Shown: positions 6,159 through 13,135 of the stretch, in pieces | Position numbering within the stretch: the first letter of the stretch is position 1 | Layout: each line of letters starts with the position of its first letter | Assembly: GCA_009777685.1 (NCBI GenBank) | Contig: WRLJ01000021.1 | Coordinates: 1-13,135 of the forward strand | Source of the DNA: Oscillospiraceae bacterium | GTDB taxonomy: Bacteria > Bacillota > Clostridia > Oscillospirales > UBA929 | Direction: 5' to 3' | DNA length: 13,135 bases | Position numbers and translations under genes: made by a program | Notes under the pieces: generated by a model | Databases searched by the model: none | The model's input: only the letters and a program-made list of their open reading frames with translations | Told to the model about the DNA's origin: nothing

Positions 6159-7091
6159 TTATTCCCCAAAGAGCGGCGTTGACAAATACCGCTCGCCCGT
6201 ATCCGGCAGAATCACAACCAGGGCTTTCCCCGCGTTTTCCGGACGTTTCGCGACGAGCGCCGCCGCCCGCACCGCCGCGCCGGAGGATATGCCGGCCAGC
6301 AGTCCCTCCAGACGCGCCAGCTCCCGTCCGGTCTGGAAGGCCTCCTCATGGCTCACCGTTATGATCTCGTCGTAAATATCCGTATCCAGCACCTGCGGCA
6401 CAAAGCCCGCGCCAATGCCCTGTATCTTATGCGGGCCGGCGCACCCCCCGGACAGCACCGGAGAATCGGCCGGCTCGACCGCGACGATTTTCAAATCCGG
6501 ATTTTGCTCCTTCAAAAACCCGCCCGCGCCCGTAATCGTGCCGCCCGTTCCGATGCCGGAGACGAAGATGTCGATTTGGCCGCCGGTGTCCGCCCATATC
6601 TCCGGCCCGGTGGTTTTCCGGTGGATTTCGGGGTTGGCGGGGTTGGAAAACTGAGCCGGCATAAACGCGCCGGGGGTTGCGGCCAGCAGCTCCTCCGCCC
6701 GGGCCAGCGCGCCTCTCATCCCTTTGGCGCCTTCGGTCAGCACGATTTCCGCCCCATACGCCGCCATCAGCTTGCGCCGTTCCACGCTCATCGTTTCCGG
6801 CATGGTGAGGATCACGCGGTATCCTCTGGCCGCCGCGACGAAGGCCAGCCCAATACCGGTATTGCCGCTGGTCGGCTCGATGATCGCGGCCCCCGGCTTC
6901 AGCGTTCCGTTTTGTTCGGCCTCGTCGATCATGGCCCGGGCGATGCGGTCCTTGACGCTGCCGGCGGGATTGTAGTATTCCAGCTTGGCGGTCAGCGACG
7001 CTCCGAGGCCGTGCGCCCCGGCATAGCGCTCCAGACGGAGCATTGGGGTTTTTCCGATCAGGTCGGTAATACTGCTTGCGATGGCCGGCAT
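6159..7091 (-). CDS. cysK: Cysteine synthase A (O-acetylserine sulfhydrylase)
   Basis: 310 residues, standard for CysK. It forms cysteine from O-acetyl-L-serine and sulfide using PLP. Lys47 in NPAGSVKDR is the Schiff-base lysine; TSGNTG (74-79) binds the substrate carboxylate; GIGTGGT (179-185) cradles the PLP phosphate; Ser270 in GISSGAA sits at the pyridine nitrogen. There is no extra regulatory (CBS) domain. ATG 7091 follows a strong AAAAGGAGG site (7109-7101, 9-nt spacer). It is the first gene of a cysK-metY operon that makes both sulfur amino acids from sulfide. No cysE or sulfate-reduction genes are in the window. Confidence 0.97.
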   Translation of the reverse strand: MPAIASSITDLIGKTPMLRLERYAGAHGLGASLTAKLEYYNPAGSVKDRIARAMIDEAEQNGTLKPGAAIIEPTSGNTGIGLAFVAAARGYRVILTMPETMSVERRKLMAAYGAEIVLTEGAKGMRGALARAEELLAATPGAFMPAQFSNPANPEIHRKTTGPEIWADTGGQIDIFVSGIGTGGTITGAGGFLKEQNPDLKIVAVEPADSPVLSGGCAGPHKIQGIGAGFVPQVLDTDIYDEIITVSHEEAFQTGRELARLEGLLAGISSGAAVRAAALVAKRPENAGKALVVILPDTGERYLSTPLFGE

Positions 7092-7146
7092 GGTACGTTC
7101 CCTCCTTTTTATTGCTTACAACACATATATAAATAGTATGTATTCG

Positions 7147-7175
7147 AGTATACGCCATCCGCCCCCCTCTGTCAA
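7147..7175 (-). promoter_or_regulatory. Sigma-A promoter of cysK-metY with a palindrome over the -35
   Basis: Minus strand: TTGACA (7175-7170), 17 bp, TATACT (7152-7147). A perfect inverted repeat, CCCTCT-GTCA-AGAGGG on the plus strand (7165-7180), is centred on the -35, so a bound repressor would block RNA polymerase. The roughly 50-nt leader is AT-rich with an imperfect ACATA/TATGT repeat around 7113-7134. I see no S-box or T-box sequence; the leader is too short for either. Confidence 0.85.
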
Positions 7176-7246
7176 GAGGGCGGGCGAAATATTTTTCCGT
7201 CTTTTTTACGCGCGGCACAAAAGGCGCGGCGGAGCAATTTTGCGGT

Positions 7247-7275
7247 TTGCGAAAACAGAGAAGACGCGCTATAAT
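7247..7275 (+). promoter_or_regulatory. copA: Sigma-A type promoter for copA
   Basis: Plus strand: TTGCGA (7247-7252, 4 of 6), 17 bp, TATAAT (7270-7275, perfect). It is divergent from the cysK promoter 72 bp away. Transcription would start near 7282 and leave about a 147-nt leader before copA. No clear CsoR or CueR operator is visible: the spacer is 17 bp, not the 19-20 bp usual for MerR-type control. Confidence 0.65.
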
Positions 7276-7281
7276 GAAAAT

Positions 7282-7386
7282 ATGCTTGTCGGCGGGGTGT
7301 TTTTCTTCTCGGTCAGGTCAGTGACAGCCTCAGCTTTGAAGCCGCGTATTCCTTCGCGAAAATCTTCCGGCGGTACATGGGGATAA
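7282..7386 (+). CDS. Possible short leader peptide upstream of copA (weak)
   Basis: A 34-codon frame starts with ATG at 7282, almost exactly at the predicted copA transcription start, and ends with TAA at 7384-7386. The peptide begins MLVGGVFFFSVRS and is basic towards its end. There is no ribosome binding site, so it would have to be leaderless. It has no Cys or His that would suggest copper sensing. It could simply be chance. Confidence 0.15.
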   Translation: MLVGGVFFFSVRSVTASALKPRIPSRKSSGGTWG

Positions 7387-7403
7387 CGCCCCGCGCATAC
7401 CGC
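7370..7403 (+). promoter_or_regulatory. Hairpin in the copA leader next to the ribosome binding site
   Basis: GCGGTA (7370-7375) pairs with TACCGC (7398-7403), and inside it GGGG can pair with CCCC around ATAACG. The structure ends 11 nt before the GTGAGG ribosome binding site (7415-7420). It may tune translation; no known riboswitch class is recognised. Confidence 0.3.
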
Positions 7404-7428
7404 GAAAAACAAAAGTGAGGCGTTCGGC

Positions 7429-9723
7429 ATGAATTCTGTAACCACTACCCTCTCCATCGGCGGCATGAGCTGCGCGGCCTGCGCCCGGCGGGTGGAAAAG
7501 ATCGTCGGGGCGCTGGACGGCGTATCCTCCGTGTCGGTAAACCTCGCCTCCGAAAAGGCGGCAATCACCTACGAGCCGCAAAGGATACGCCTTCCGGCCA
7601 TTCGCGGCGCGATACAAGAGGCCGGCTATCAGCCCCTGGAGCCGGCTAAAGCAAGCACGGCGGACGAGGCGTGGGCGCGCAAAAAGAAGGAAATCCAAAC
7701 GCTCAAGCGCAAAACCTGTATCGCCCTCGTTTTCGCGGTCCCGCTCTTCTATGTCGCGATGGTTCCCATGATTCCCTTCGCGCGGCTGCCGTTTGCCGAT
7801 TGGCTCCATGCCGTCATGCGGGACCAGCCTCTGCGTTTCGCGCTGGTTCAGCTGGCGCTGACCCTGCCGGTCATCGCCGCGGGGTACCGGTTCTATACCG
7901 CGGGCTTTGCGGCGCTGGCGCGCCGCAGTCCGAACATGGATTCTCTGATCGCCATCGGAACCTCGGCGGCGCTGGCCTACAGCCTGTACAACACATGGCG
8001 CGTCGCGGACGGTCATACCGCGTCGGTACACGACCTGTACTATGAAACAGCAGGGGTCATCTTTGCCTTGATTCTGCTCGGAAAGACGCTGGAAGCCGTC
8101 TCGAAGGGCCGCACCGGCGAGGCAATCCGGAAGCTGATGGGACTGGCGCCGAAAACCGCCGTCATCATCCGGGACGCCGGAGGGCCCGGCGGCGGCGCGG
8201 AAACGGAAATCCCCATCGGCGAGGTGGAGCCCGGCGACATCCTCGCGGTCAGGCCCGGCGCGAAAATTCCGGTGGACGGCACGGTTTTGGAGGGGTATAC
8301 CGCCGTTGACGAGTCCATGCTGACCGGCGAGAGTATGCCGGTGGACAAAAAAGCGGGCGACGCGGTATACGCCGCTACGCTCAACACCACCGGAGCAATC
8401 CGCTTTCGGGCGGATAAGGTCGGCGCGGACACGGCGCTGGCGCAGATCATCCGGCTTGTGGAGGACGCGCAGAGCGGTAAAGCACCCATCGCGGCGCTGG
8501 GCGACCGGGTTTCCGCGGTCTTTGTGCCGATCGTGTGCGGGATCGCGCTGCTGGCCGGAATCGCGTGGTTTGCCGGTACAGGCGGCGATTTGAGGTTTGC
8601 GCTGACGATCTTTATCTCCGTACTGGTCATCGCCTGCCCCTGCGCCCTCGGGCTCGCGACCCCGACCGCCATCATGGTCGGCACGGGAAAGGGCGCGGAA
8701 AACGGCATCTTGATCAAAAGCGGCCGGGCGTTGGAAACGGCGCACAAAATCCAGACCGTCATCTTGGACAAGACCGGCACCATCACCGGAGGCAAGCCTG
8801 CCGTGACCGATGTACTGCCCGCCGGAGGCGCGTCCGCCGACAGCCTTCTGCAGATCGCGGCCTCCGCCGAGCAAGGCTCCGAGCATCCGCTGGGACGGGC
8901 CATCGTGGCCGCGGCCCGGGACAAGGGACTGGAGCTGACGGCGGCGGACCGCTTCCTTTCCATCACGGGGCGCGGCATCGAGGCGGTGGTAAACGGACAG
9001 GCCGTGCTCGCCGGAAACCGCCAGCTGATGGACGAACGCGGCGTTTCCCTCGCGGCGCTTCAGGCCGATTCCGACCGGCTGGCGGACGAGGGCAAAACGC
9101 CGATGTATATCGCCGCCGGCGGCTGTCTTGCGGGGATCGTGGCGGTGGCCGATGTGGTGAAGGCCTCCAGCAAGGCGGCCATCGAGAGCCTGCGCGGGAT
9201 GGGCATTGAGGTGGCCATGATCACCGGCGACAACCGGAAAACAGCGGACGCCATCGCAAAGCAGGTCGGCATTGACGGCCGGCCTGGCTCCGGCCGCGTT
9301 CTGGCGGAGGTATTGCCGCGGGACAAGGCCGGCGAGGTTCAAAAATTACAGGCAAACAACAAAACCGTCGCCATGGTGGGCGACGGAATCAACGACGCGC
9401 CGGCGCTGGCGCAGGCCGACGTCGGCATAGCCATCGGCTCCGGAACGGACGTGGCGATGGAAAGCGCCGACATCGTCCTCATGCGGAGCGACCTGACGGA
9501 CGTTTCCGCGGCAATCCGCCTGAGCCGGCGGACGCTGCGCACCATCCGGCAAAATCTGTTTTGGGCGTTCGGATACAACGTGCTGGGGATTCCGGTCGCG
9601 GCGGGCGTCCTGTATCTGTTCGGCGGCCCGTTGATGAACCCGATGCTCGCGGCGGCGGCCATGTCGTTAAGCTCGGTCAGCGTGCTGGCCAACGCCCTGC
9701 GCCTGAAACGGTTTACCGTCTAG
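7429..9723 (+). CDS. copA: Copper(I)-exporting P1B-type ATPase
   Basis: 764 residues. It exports Cu(I) across the cytoplasmic membrane at the cost of ATP. Domains in order: one heavy-metal-binding domain (about 6-70) with GMSCAAC (Cys15, Cys18); transmembrane helices from about 97; actuator domain with LTGES (299-301 TGE); the ion-binding CPC motif (Cys403-Pro-Cys405) in IACPCALGLATPTA, which marks the Cu/Ag subgroup; phosphorylation Asp447 in DKTGT; the SEHPLG nucleotide-binding motif (His486, Pro487); the GDGINDAPAL hinge (651-660); and the late helices with YN (716-717) and MSLSS (745-749), both also Cu(I) ligands. The start at 7429 has a modest GTGAGG site. Typical partners copZ and csoR are not adjacent. 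The last base pairs overlap the converging kinase gene in a shared CTAG. Confidence 0.97.
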   Translation: MNSVTTTLSIGGMSCAACARRVEKIVGALDGVSSVSVNLASEKAAITYEPQRIRLPAIRGAIQEAGYQPLEPAKASTADEAWARKKKEIQTLKRKTCIALVFAVPLFYVAMVPMIPFARLPFADWLHAVMRDQPLRFALVQLALTLPVIAAGYRFYTAGFAALARRSPNMDSLIAIGTSAALAYSLYNTWRVADGHTASVHDLYYETAGVIFALILLGKTLEAVSKGRTGEAIRKLMGLAPKTAVIIRDAGGPGGGAETEIPIGEVEPGDILAVRPGAKIPVDGTVLEGYTAVDESMLTGESMPVDKKAGDAVYAATLNTTGAIRFRADKVGADTALAQIIRLVEDAQSGKAPIAALGDRVSAVFVPIVCGIALLAGIAWFAGTGGDLRFALTIFISVLVIACPCALGLATPTAIMVGTGKGAENGILIKSGRALETAHKIQTVILDKTGTITGGKPAVTDVLPAGGASADSLLQIAASAEQGSEHPLGRAIVAAARDKGLELTAADRFLSITGRGIEAVVNGQAVLAGNRQLMDERGVSLAALQADSDRLADEGKTPMYIAAGGCLAGIVAVADVVKASSKAAIESLRGMGIEVAMITGDNRKTADAIAKQVGIDGRPGSGRVLAEVLPRDKAGEVQKLQANNKTVAMVGDGINDAPALAQADVGIAIGSGTDVAMESADIVLMRSDLTDVSAAIRLSRRTLRTIRQNLFWAFGYNVLGIPVAAGVLYLFGGPLMNPMLAAAAMSLSSVSVLANALRLKRFTV

Positions 9724-12700
9724 GGGGAGCCCGCCCATTTCTCTTTCAGCGCGGCGAGCGTCTCCGCCGCCAACTCAAATTCGTACTCCTCAATCCGGAG
9801 GGCAAGCTCCTCCGTTCCCGGTATGGCGCGGATCTCGTCGAGCAGGTCCGTACATTCGGGATTGATGTTGTTCAGCATCGGCTCCAGCTTCTCAAACAGC
9901 GCCCGTATCTCTCCGGAGGTCGGCATTTTACGCTCATCCTGTATCACGACCCCGCCGAACAGCCGGTCCAGCTCCTCCAAAGCCCGCGCCAGTTCGGTTT
10001 CCAGGCGGTGCATCTCCTCCCCGCGGAGCGGGAGCGCGTCGTCCTTCAGCAGAGCCTCGACCGCCGCCGCCGCGTCTTGCAGCCGGCTCCGGCCAATCAT
10101 GCCCGCGTCTCCCTTGAGCGTGTGCGCCAATCGGTGCGCGAGCTTGATATCGCCCGATTCGGCCGCCTCCAGGATGGCTTGGTATTTGGCTGGATTGCTC
10201 CGCAAAAAGTTAAGGCACAGTTTTCTTTGCAGCTCGGCGTCGTCCAGGCCCTGCTCGACGGACCGGCCGCCCTCCACAGGCGTCAGATATTTCAGCAGGA
10301 CACGCCACAGTTCCTGCGACGTAAAGGGTTTGCCCACATAGTCGGGCATCCCGTGCTGCCGGTAATTTTCCAGATCGCTGGCCATGATGTTGGCCGTCAT
10401 CGCCACGACGGGGGTTCCCGTTCCCATCGCCATGATCCTCAAGGCGGCTTCCATCCCGTCCATCACCGGCATATACATATCCATGAAAACCAAATCAAAG
10501 GGGCTGTCGCCTTTCTCCATACGGTGCCGGACCATATCCACGCCGATCTTCCCGTTCTCCGCCACCCATGTCCGTATCCCCACGTTGGCCAAATGACCGC
10601 AAATCACTTCCTGATTCATGGGGTTGTCGTCACAAACCAGAATCAGGGCGTTAAAATGCGGCTTTTCCGGCAAATCAAGCTGCGAAGGGTCAGGCGCGTC
10701 GCCGGGCGCGTCTACGGTATCAAAGCGTATCTCAAAGCTGAAGGTACTGCCGGCGCCGGGCCGGCTTTGCACCGACAGGGTTCCGCCCATCAGCTCGACG
10801 ATGTTTTTCGTAATCGCGAGCCCCAGCCCCGTTCCGCCGTAATCGCGCGTGGTCCGGGAGTCCGCCTGGATAAACGGGTCGAATATCTTTTCGGTCTGTT
10901 CGGAACTCATGCCGATGCCGCTGTCCCGCACCGCGAACACCACCGTCGCGCCGCCCTCGTCCAATTGCGTTACCCGTGACGAGAGCTTGATTTCTCCGGC
11001 ATTGGTGAATTTCACAGCGTTGGACAGCAGATTCATCAGCGCCTGATACAGCCTGACCGGATCGCCCATCAGCCTTTTTCCGTTCAGCGGTTCCGCGCAG
11101 ATACTGAAATCCAGCTCCTTTTTCTGCACACCCGGCAGGATGACGGACTGGCAGCGCGAAAGGACGTCATGCAGATCAAAGGGCGCGCATTCCAGCTCCA
11201 TTTTGCCGGATTCGATTTTTGAAATGTCCAAAATATCATTGACGATATGCAGCAGCCATCGTGTGCTGTCCTTGATTTTGACCAGATAATCCTTGCCCCG
11301 GGGCGCGATGCTGGCATCCGGCATATCCAGGGCCAACTCCGCAAAGCCCATGATGCTGTTCATCGGAGTCCTGATTTCATGGCTCATCGTCGCCAAAAAG
11401 CGGCTTTTGGCCTTGTTGCTCTCCTCGGCAATCTCCGCCCGGCGCATGGCCGCGGCCAGCATACGCCGGTTGATTGCGTTGGCCAGCATATAGCATACCG
11501 AGTGCAGAATGCTGACCTCGTCATCGGTAAAACTGCGGGACGTGCGGCAGTCGTCGATACAGCAAAAGCCCCAGAACTGATCGTGCATGAAGATCGGTAT
11601 GGCCAGGACCGTCTTGATCTGGAACACGCTTAAAAACTCCTGATCCTCGCGCGAAAGAGCGGAAACCTCCCCCTGTATATACTCTCCCCGCGACAACCGG
11701 CTCTCCCATTGGGGAGAGTCGCTGTAGGGAAAGCGGAAAACGGGGACGCCGGCTTTGATCTCCCGGCCGGTTTCGCTGAACCAGTAATGCTTCAAGACGG
11801 CATGAAGCTCGCCGTCGACGACCTCGTTCTGCCAAATTTCGACACAATCCATATCCATACTGCGGCCTACGATTTCCATGCCCTCCAGCAGTGAGGCCTC
11901 AAATGTCTCCTGGCCCTCCGCCGTGAGCAGCACACTGGCCGCAAGGTTGACCGCGCGCAGCAGCTTGTCCCGCTGCCCGAGCGCGATCTCCGCCTGCTTC
12001 TTCTCCGTTACGTCCCGCACCGCGCCGGACACCCGGATCGGAACGCCCTCGCTGTCCCTCAGGGTCTTCCCGAAGCCGTCCCAGTGCCGGTATTCGCCGT
12101 TTTTGTGCCGCATACGGTAGGCAATGTCATAGGGCGTTTGACCGGTGCGGTCATTGATATGCGCCGCAAAGGCGGCGACCGCCGTCTCCTTGTCCTCGGG
12201 ATGCAGACGGTCGCTCCAGCTGCGAAGGACGTTTGGGAAATCATCCTCATCGGAATAGCCCAGCATCTGGCGAAACTCCCGCGTCCATATAAACCGGTTA
12301 TCCGGATTGACCGGGTCGCCGACAACGATATCCATGCGCCACAGCGCGATGTTCATGGACTCGATGGCCAGCTTGTAGTTTATGATGTCATACTCCGCCG
12401 CGCGCAGTGAATTGAGCATCATGATCTGCTTTTCGATCCTGCGCCTGACGATCGTGGGAGAAAAGGGCTTGGTGATATAGTCCTCGGCCCCCATATCCAG
12501 CCCTTTTTGCTCGTCGCCCGGATCGCTGAGCGCCGTGGCAAATATGACGGGGTTATTCCGCGTTTTCGCGGCGTTCTTCAGCGCGAAAAGCACAGCATAT
12601 CCGTCCATTTCAGGCATGACGACATCCAGCAGGATGACGTCGCGCAGATGCTTTTCCGCCTTTTCAAGGGCGCTTTTCCCGTCGCCTGCCGTATAAACGG

Positions 12701-12791
12701 TGTATGCGGGAGTCAGTATGTTCGTCAGCACTTCAACGTTCACAACCTCGTCGTCCACAACGAGTATGCTGTACTTCCCGGTCTCCTCCAT
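9720..12791 (-). CDS. Soluble hybrid histidine kinase, REC-PAS-GAF-HisKA-HATPase-REC-Hpt
   Basis: 1023 residues from ATG 12791, preferred over ATG 12815 because AGAGGTGAG lies 9 nt upstream (12809-12801). Order of domains: receiver (6-122, phospho-Asp56 in LLDVVMP, Asp13/Asp14, Thr86, Lys108); PAS with PAC (about 140-265, ending VRDVTEKKQAE); GAF (about 296-441); HisKA with His471 in MSHEIRTP; ATPase with Asn591 in NLLSNAVKFT, DSGIGM (623-628) and GTGLGLAI (653-660); second receiver (714-835, Asp771 in FMDMYMPVMDG, Lys821); Hpt with His890 in AHTLKGDAG; and a helical acidic tail (955-1023). There is no signal peptide or transmembrane helix, so it should sense an internal signal or be driven through its N-terminal receiver. 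All phosphorelay residues are present. No DNA-binding or c-di-GMP output domain is in the protein and no partner regulator is nearby. The signal and target are unknown. Confidence 0.95.
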   Translation of the reverse strand: MEETGKYSILVVDDEVVNVEVLTNILTPAYTVYTAGDGKSALEKAEKHLRDVILLDVVMPEMDGYAVLFALKNAAKTRNNPVIFATALSDPGDEQKGLDMGAEDYITKPFSPTIVRRRIEKQIMMLNSLRAAEYDIINYKLAIESMNIALWRMDIVVGDPVNPDNRFIWTREFRQMLGYSDEDDFPNVLRSWSDRLHPEDKETAVAAFAAHINDRTGQTPYDIAYRMRHKNGEYRHWDGFGKTLRDSEGVPIRVSGAVRDVTEKKQAEIALGQRDKLLRAVNLAASVLLTAEGQETFEASLLEGMEIVGRSMDMDCVEIWQNEVVDGELHAVLKHYWFSETGREIKAGVPVFRFPYSDSPQWESRLSRGEYIQGEVSALSREDQEFLSVFQIKTVLAIPIFMHDQFWGFCCIDDCRTSRSFTDDEVSILHSVCYMLANAINRRMLAAAMRRAEIAEESNKAKSRFLATMSHEIRTPMNSIMGFAELALDMPDASIAPRGKDYLVKIKDSTRWLLHIVNDILDISKIESGKMELECAPFDLHDVLSRCQSVILPGVQKKELDFSICAEPLNGKRLMGDPVRLYQALMNLLSNAVKFTNAGEIKLSSRVTQLDEGGATVVFAVRDSGIGMSSEQTEKIFDPFIQADSRTTRDYGGTGLGLAITKNIVELMGGTLSVQSRPGAGSTFSFEIRFDTVDAPGDAPDPSQLDLPEKPHFNALILVCDDNPMNQEVICGHLANVGIRTWVAENGKIGVDMVRHRMEKGDSPFDLVFMDMYMPVMDGMEAALRIMAMGTGTPVVAMTANIMASDLENYRQHGMPDYVGKPFTSQELWRVLLKYLTPVEGGRSVEQGLDDAELQRKLCLNFLRSNPAKYQAILEAAESGDIKLAHRLAHTLKGDAGMIGRSRLQDAAAAVEALLKDDALPLRGEEMHRLETELARALEELDRLFGGVVIQDERKMPTSGEIRALFEKLEPMLNNINPECTDLLDEIRAIPGTEELALRIEEYEFELAAETLAALKEKWAGSP

Positions 12792-12860
12792 GATTTCAAG
12801 CTCACCTCTCATCATCCCGGCATACGGGCTGTATACCCGTGGTTTTCCATATCAAAATTC

Positions 12861-12889
12861 AGTATATCGTCATTGCGCCGGGTTGTCAA
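12861..12889 (-). promoter_or_regulatory. Sigma-A promoter of the hybrid kinase
   Basis: Minus strand: TTGACA (12889-12884), 17 bp, TATACT (12866-12861). The -35 is part of the 9-bp palindrome GTTGACAAC. The start would be near 12855, giving a leader of about 64 nt with an imperfect inverted repeat (about 12819-12840) before the ribosome binding site. Confidence 0.85.
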
Positions 12890-13135
12890 CGCCATTGTCC
12901 GGTTTGGAGGGGTATTCCAGCGTTAGGGAAATGATGGGTGTTTCCTATATAGGGATTCCGCCCCGTCCATCCGTAGGGCGCGACGCCCTCGGCGCGCCGC
13001 GTTTGCCTCACCGCACACACCGTAGGGGACGCAGACCTCGGCGTCCCGTGGGTTATCCGCAAACTTCGGGGAACGGGTTTTCACCGTTTGCCCGTGCGGC
13101 TGTTGGTTTGGGTAGTGTTCAGGCATTCCCGGGGG
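12890..13135. other. Non-coding right edge
   Basis: No credible gene. The one open frame here (minus, 12923-13126, 67 codons) has no ribosome binding site, runs straight through the repeat units and resembles no family I know. The stretch holds the tandem palindromic repeat (12971-13047) and, after it, a GGGTTATCCGCAAA segment also found at 2184-2201. A 10-mer, GAAATGATGG (12928-12937), also occurs at 2157-2166 near that second site. Confidence 0.6.
12971..13047 (+). repeat. Tandem pair of palindromic repeat units, copies B1 and B2
   Basis: Two 28-nt units begin CCGTAGGG at 12971 and 13020, 49 bp apart. Unit B1 (12971-12998) forms a 6-bp stem GGCGCG/CGCGCC. Unit B2 (13020-13047) forms a 7-bp stem GGGACGC/GCGTCCC. 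Aligned, stem positions 3 and 4 differ between units but stay paired (C-G versus G-C, G-C versus A-T), so the hairpin appears to be selected or copied as a structure. B1 resembles the copy at 1252-1289 in the core; B2 shares that copy's 17-bp upstream flank. Confidence 0.7.

Noticed and set aside
7092..7146. S-box (SAM) or T-box riboswitch in the cysK leader
   Set aside because: The leader is only about 50 nt and AT-rich, with none of the conserved motifs or a terminator.
7330..9342. 670-codon open frame on the minus strand, antisense to copA
   Set aside because: It lies fully inside copA, whose motifs are unambiguous. Its translation is rich in Arg, Gly, His and Asp with no domain, as expected for the antisense frame of GC-rich coding DNA.
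12971..13047. CRISPR array
   Set aside because: Only two units, diverged in sequence, with a single 21-bp gap and no cas genes.
12923..13126. 67-codon minus-strand frame at the right edge
   Set aside because: It has no ribosome binding site and runs through the palindromic repeat units; the repeat explains the sequence better.

Overview
The window looks like chromosome of a GC-rich Clostridia-type Firmicute, possibly Oscillospiraceae-like. This is inferred from strong AAGGAGG-type ribosome binding sites, near-perfect sigma-A promoters (TTGACA, 17 bp, TATAAT or TATACT), and the protein families present. The lineage is not proven. Almost all of the sequence is explained by ordinary genes. I see no phage, transposase, CRISPR array, tRNA or rRNA.

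Layout, left to right. The minus strand of 1-1112 holds the N-terminal 370 residues of a secreted subtilisin-like (S8) protease with a copper-amine-oxidase-like N-terminal domain; the gene runs off the left edge. 1325-2050 (minus) is a three-helix membrane protein of unknown function with a perfect consensus promoter. 2315-3013 (plus) is L-ribulose-5-phosphate 4-epimerase (araD), transcribed alone. It meets, tail to tail and overlapping by 6 bp, a minus-strand operon with its own perfect promoter. That operon holds an RraA/HMG-aldolase-family gene interrupted by one in-frame TAG (4033-4728), then an aldo/keto reductase with a C-terminal two-cluster ferredoxin module (3008-4015). 4843-7091 (minus) is a sulfur-assimilation operon, cysK then metY, ending in a perfect 14-bp-stem hairpin. 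Divergent from it is a Cu(I)-type P1B ATPase, copA (7429-9723, plus). copA meets tail to tail a 1023-residue soluble hybrid histidine kinase (9720-12791, minus; REC-PAS-GAF-HisKA-HATPase-REC-Hpt), and the two stop codons share one CTAG palindrome. The right edge (about 12890-13135) is non-coding and holds two tandem copies of a short palindromic repeat. A third copy lies in inverse orientation at 1252-1289.

How the genes work together: cysK and metY incorporate sulfide into cysteine and homocysteine. araD, and possibly the aldolase and reductase, act on sugar-derived carbon. copA exports copper. The kinase is a multistep phosphorelay sensor whose output regulator is not in the window. The points most worth a second look are the amber codon in the otherwise intact RraA-family gene, the dispersed palindromic repeat with compensatory stem changes, and the palindromes sitting on or beside the protease and cysK promoters. 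I did not find a convincing novel multi-gene system.
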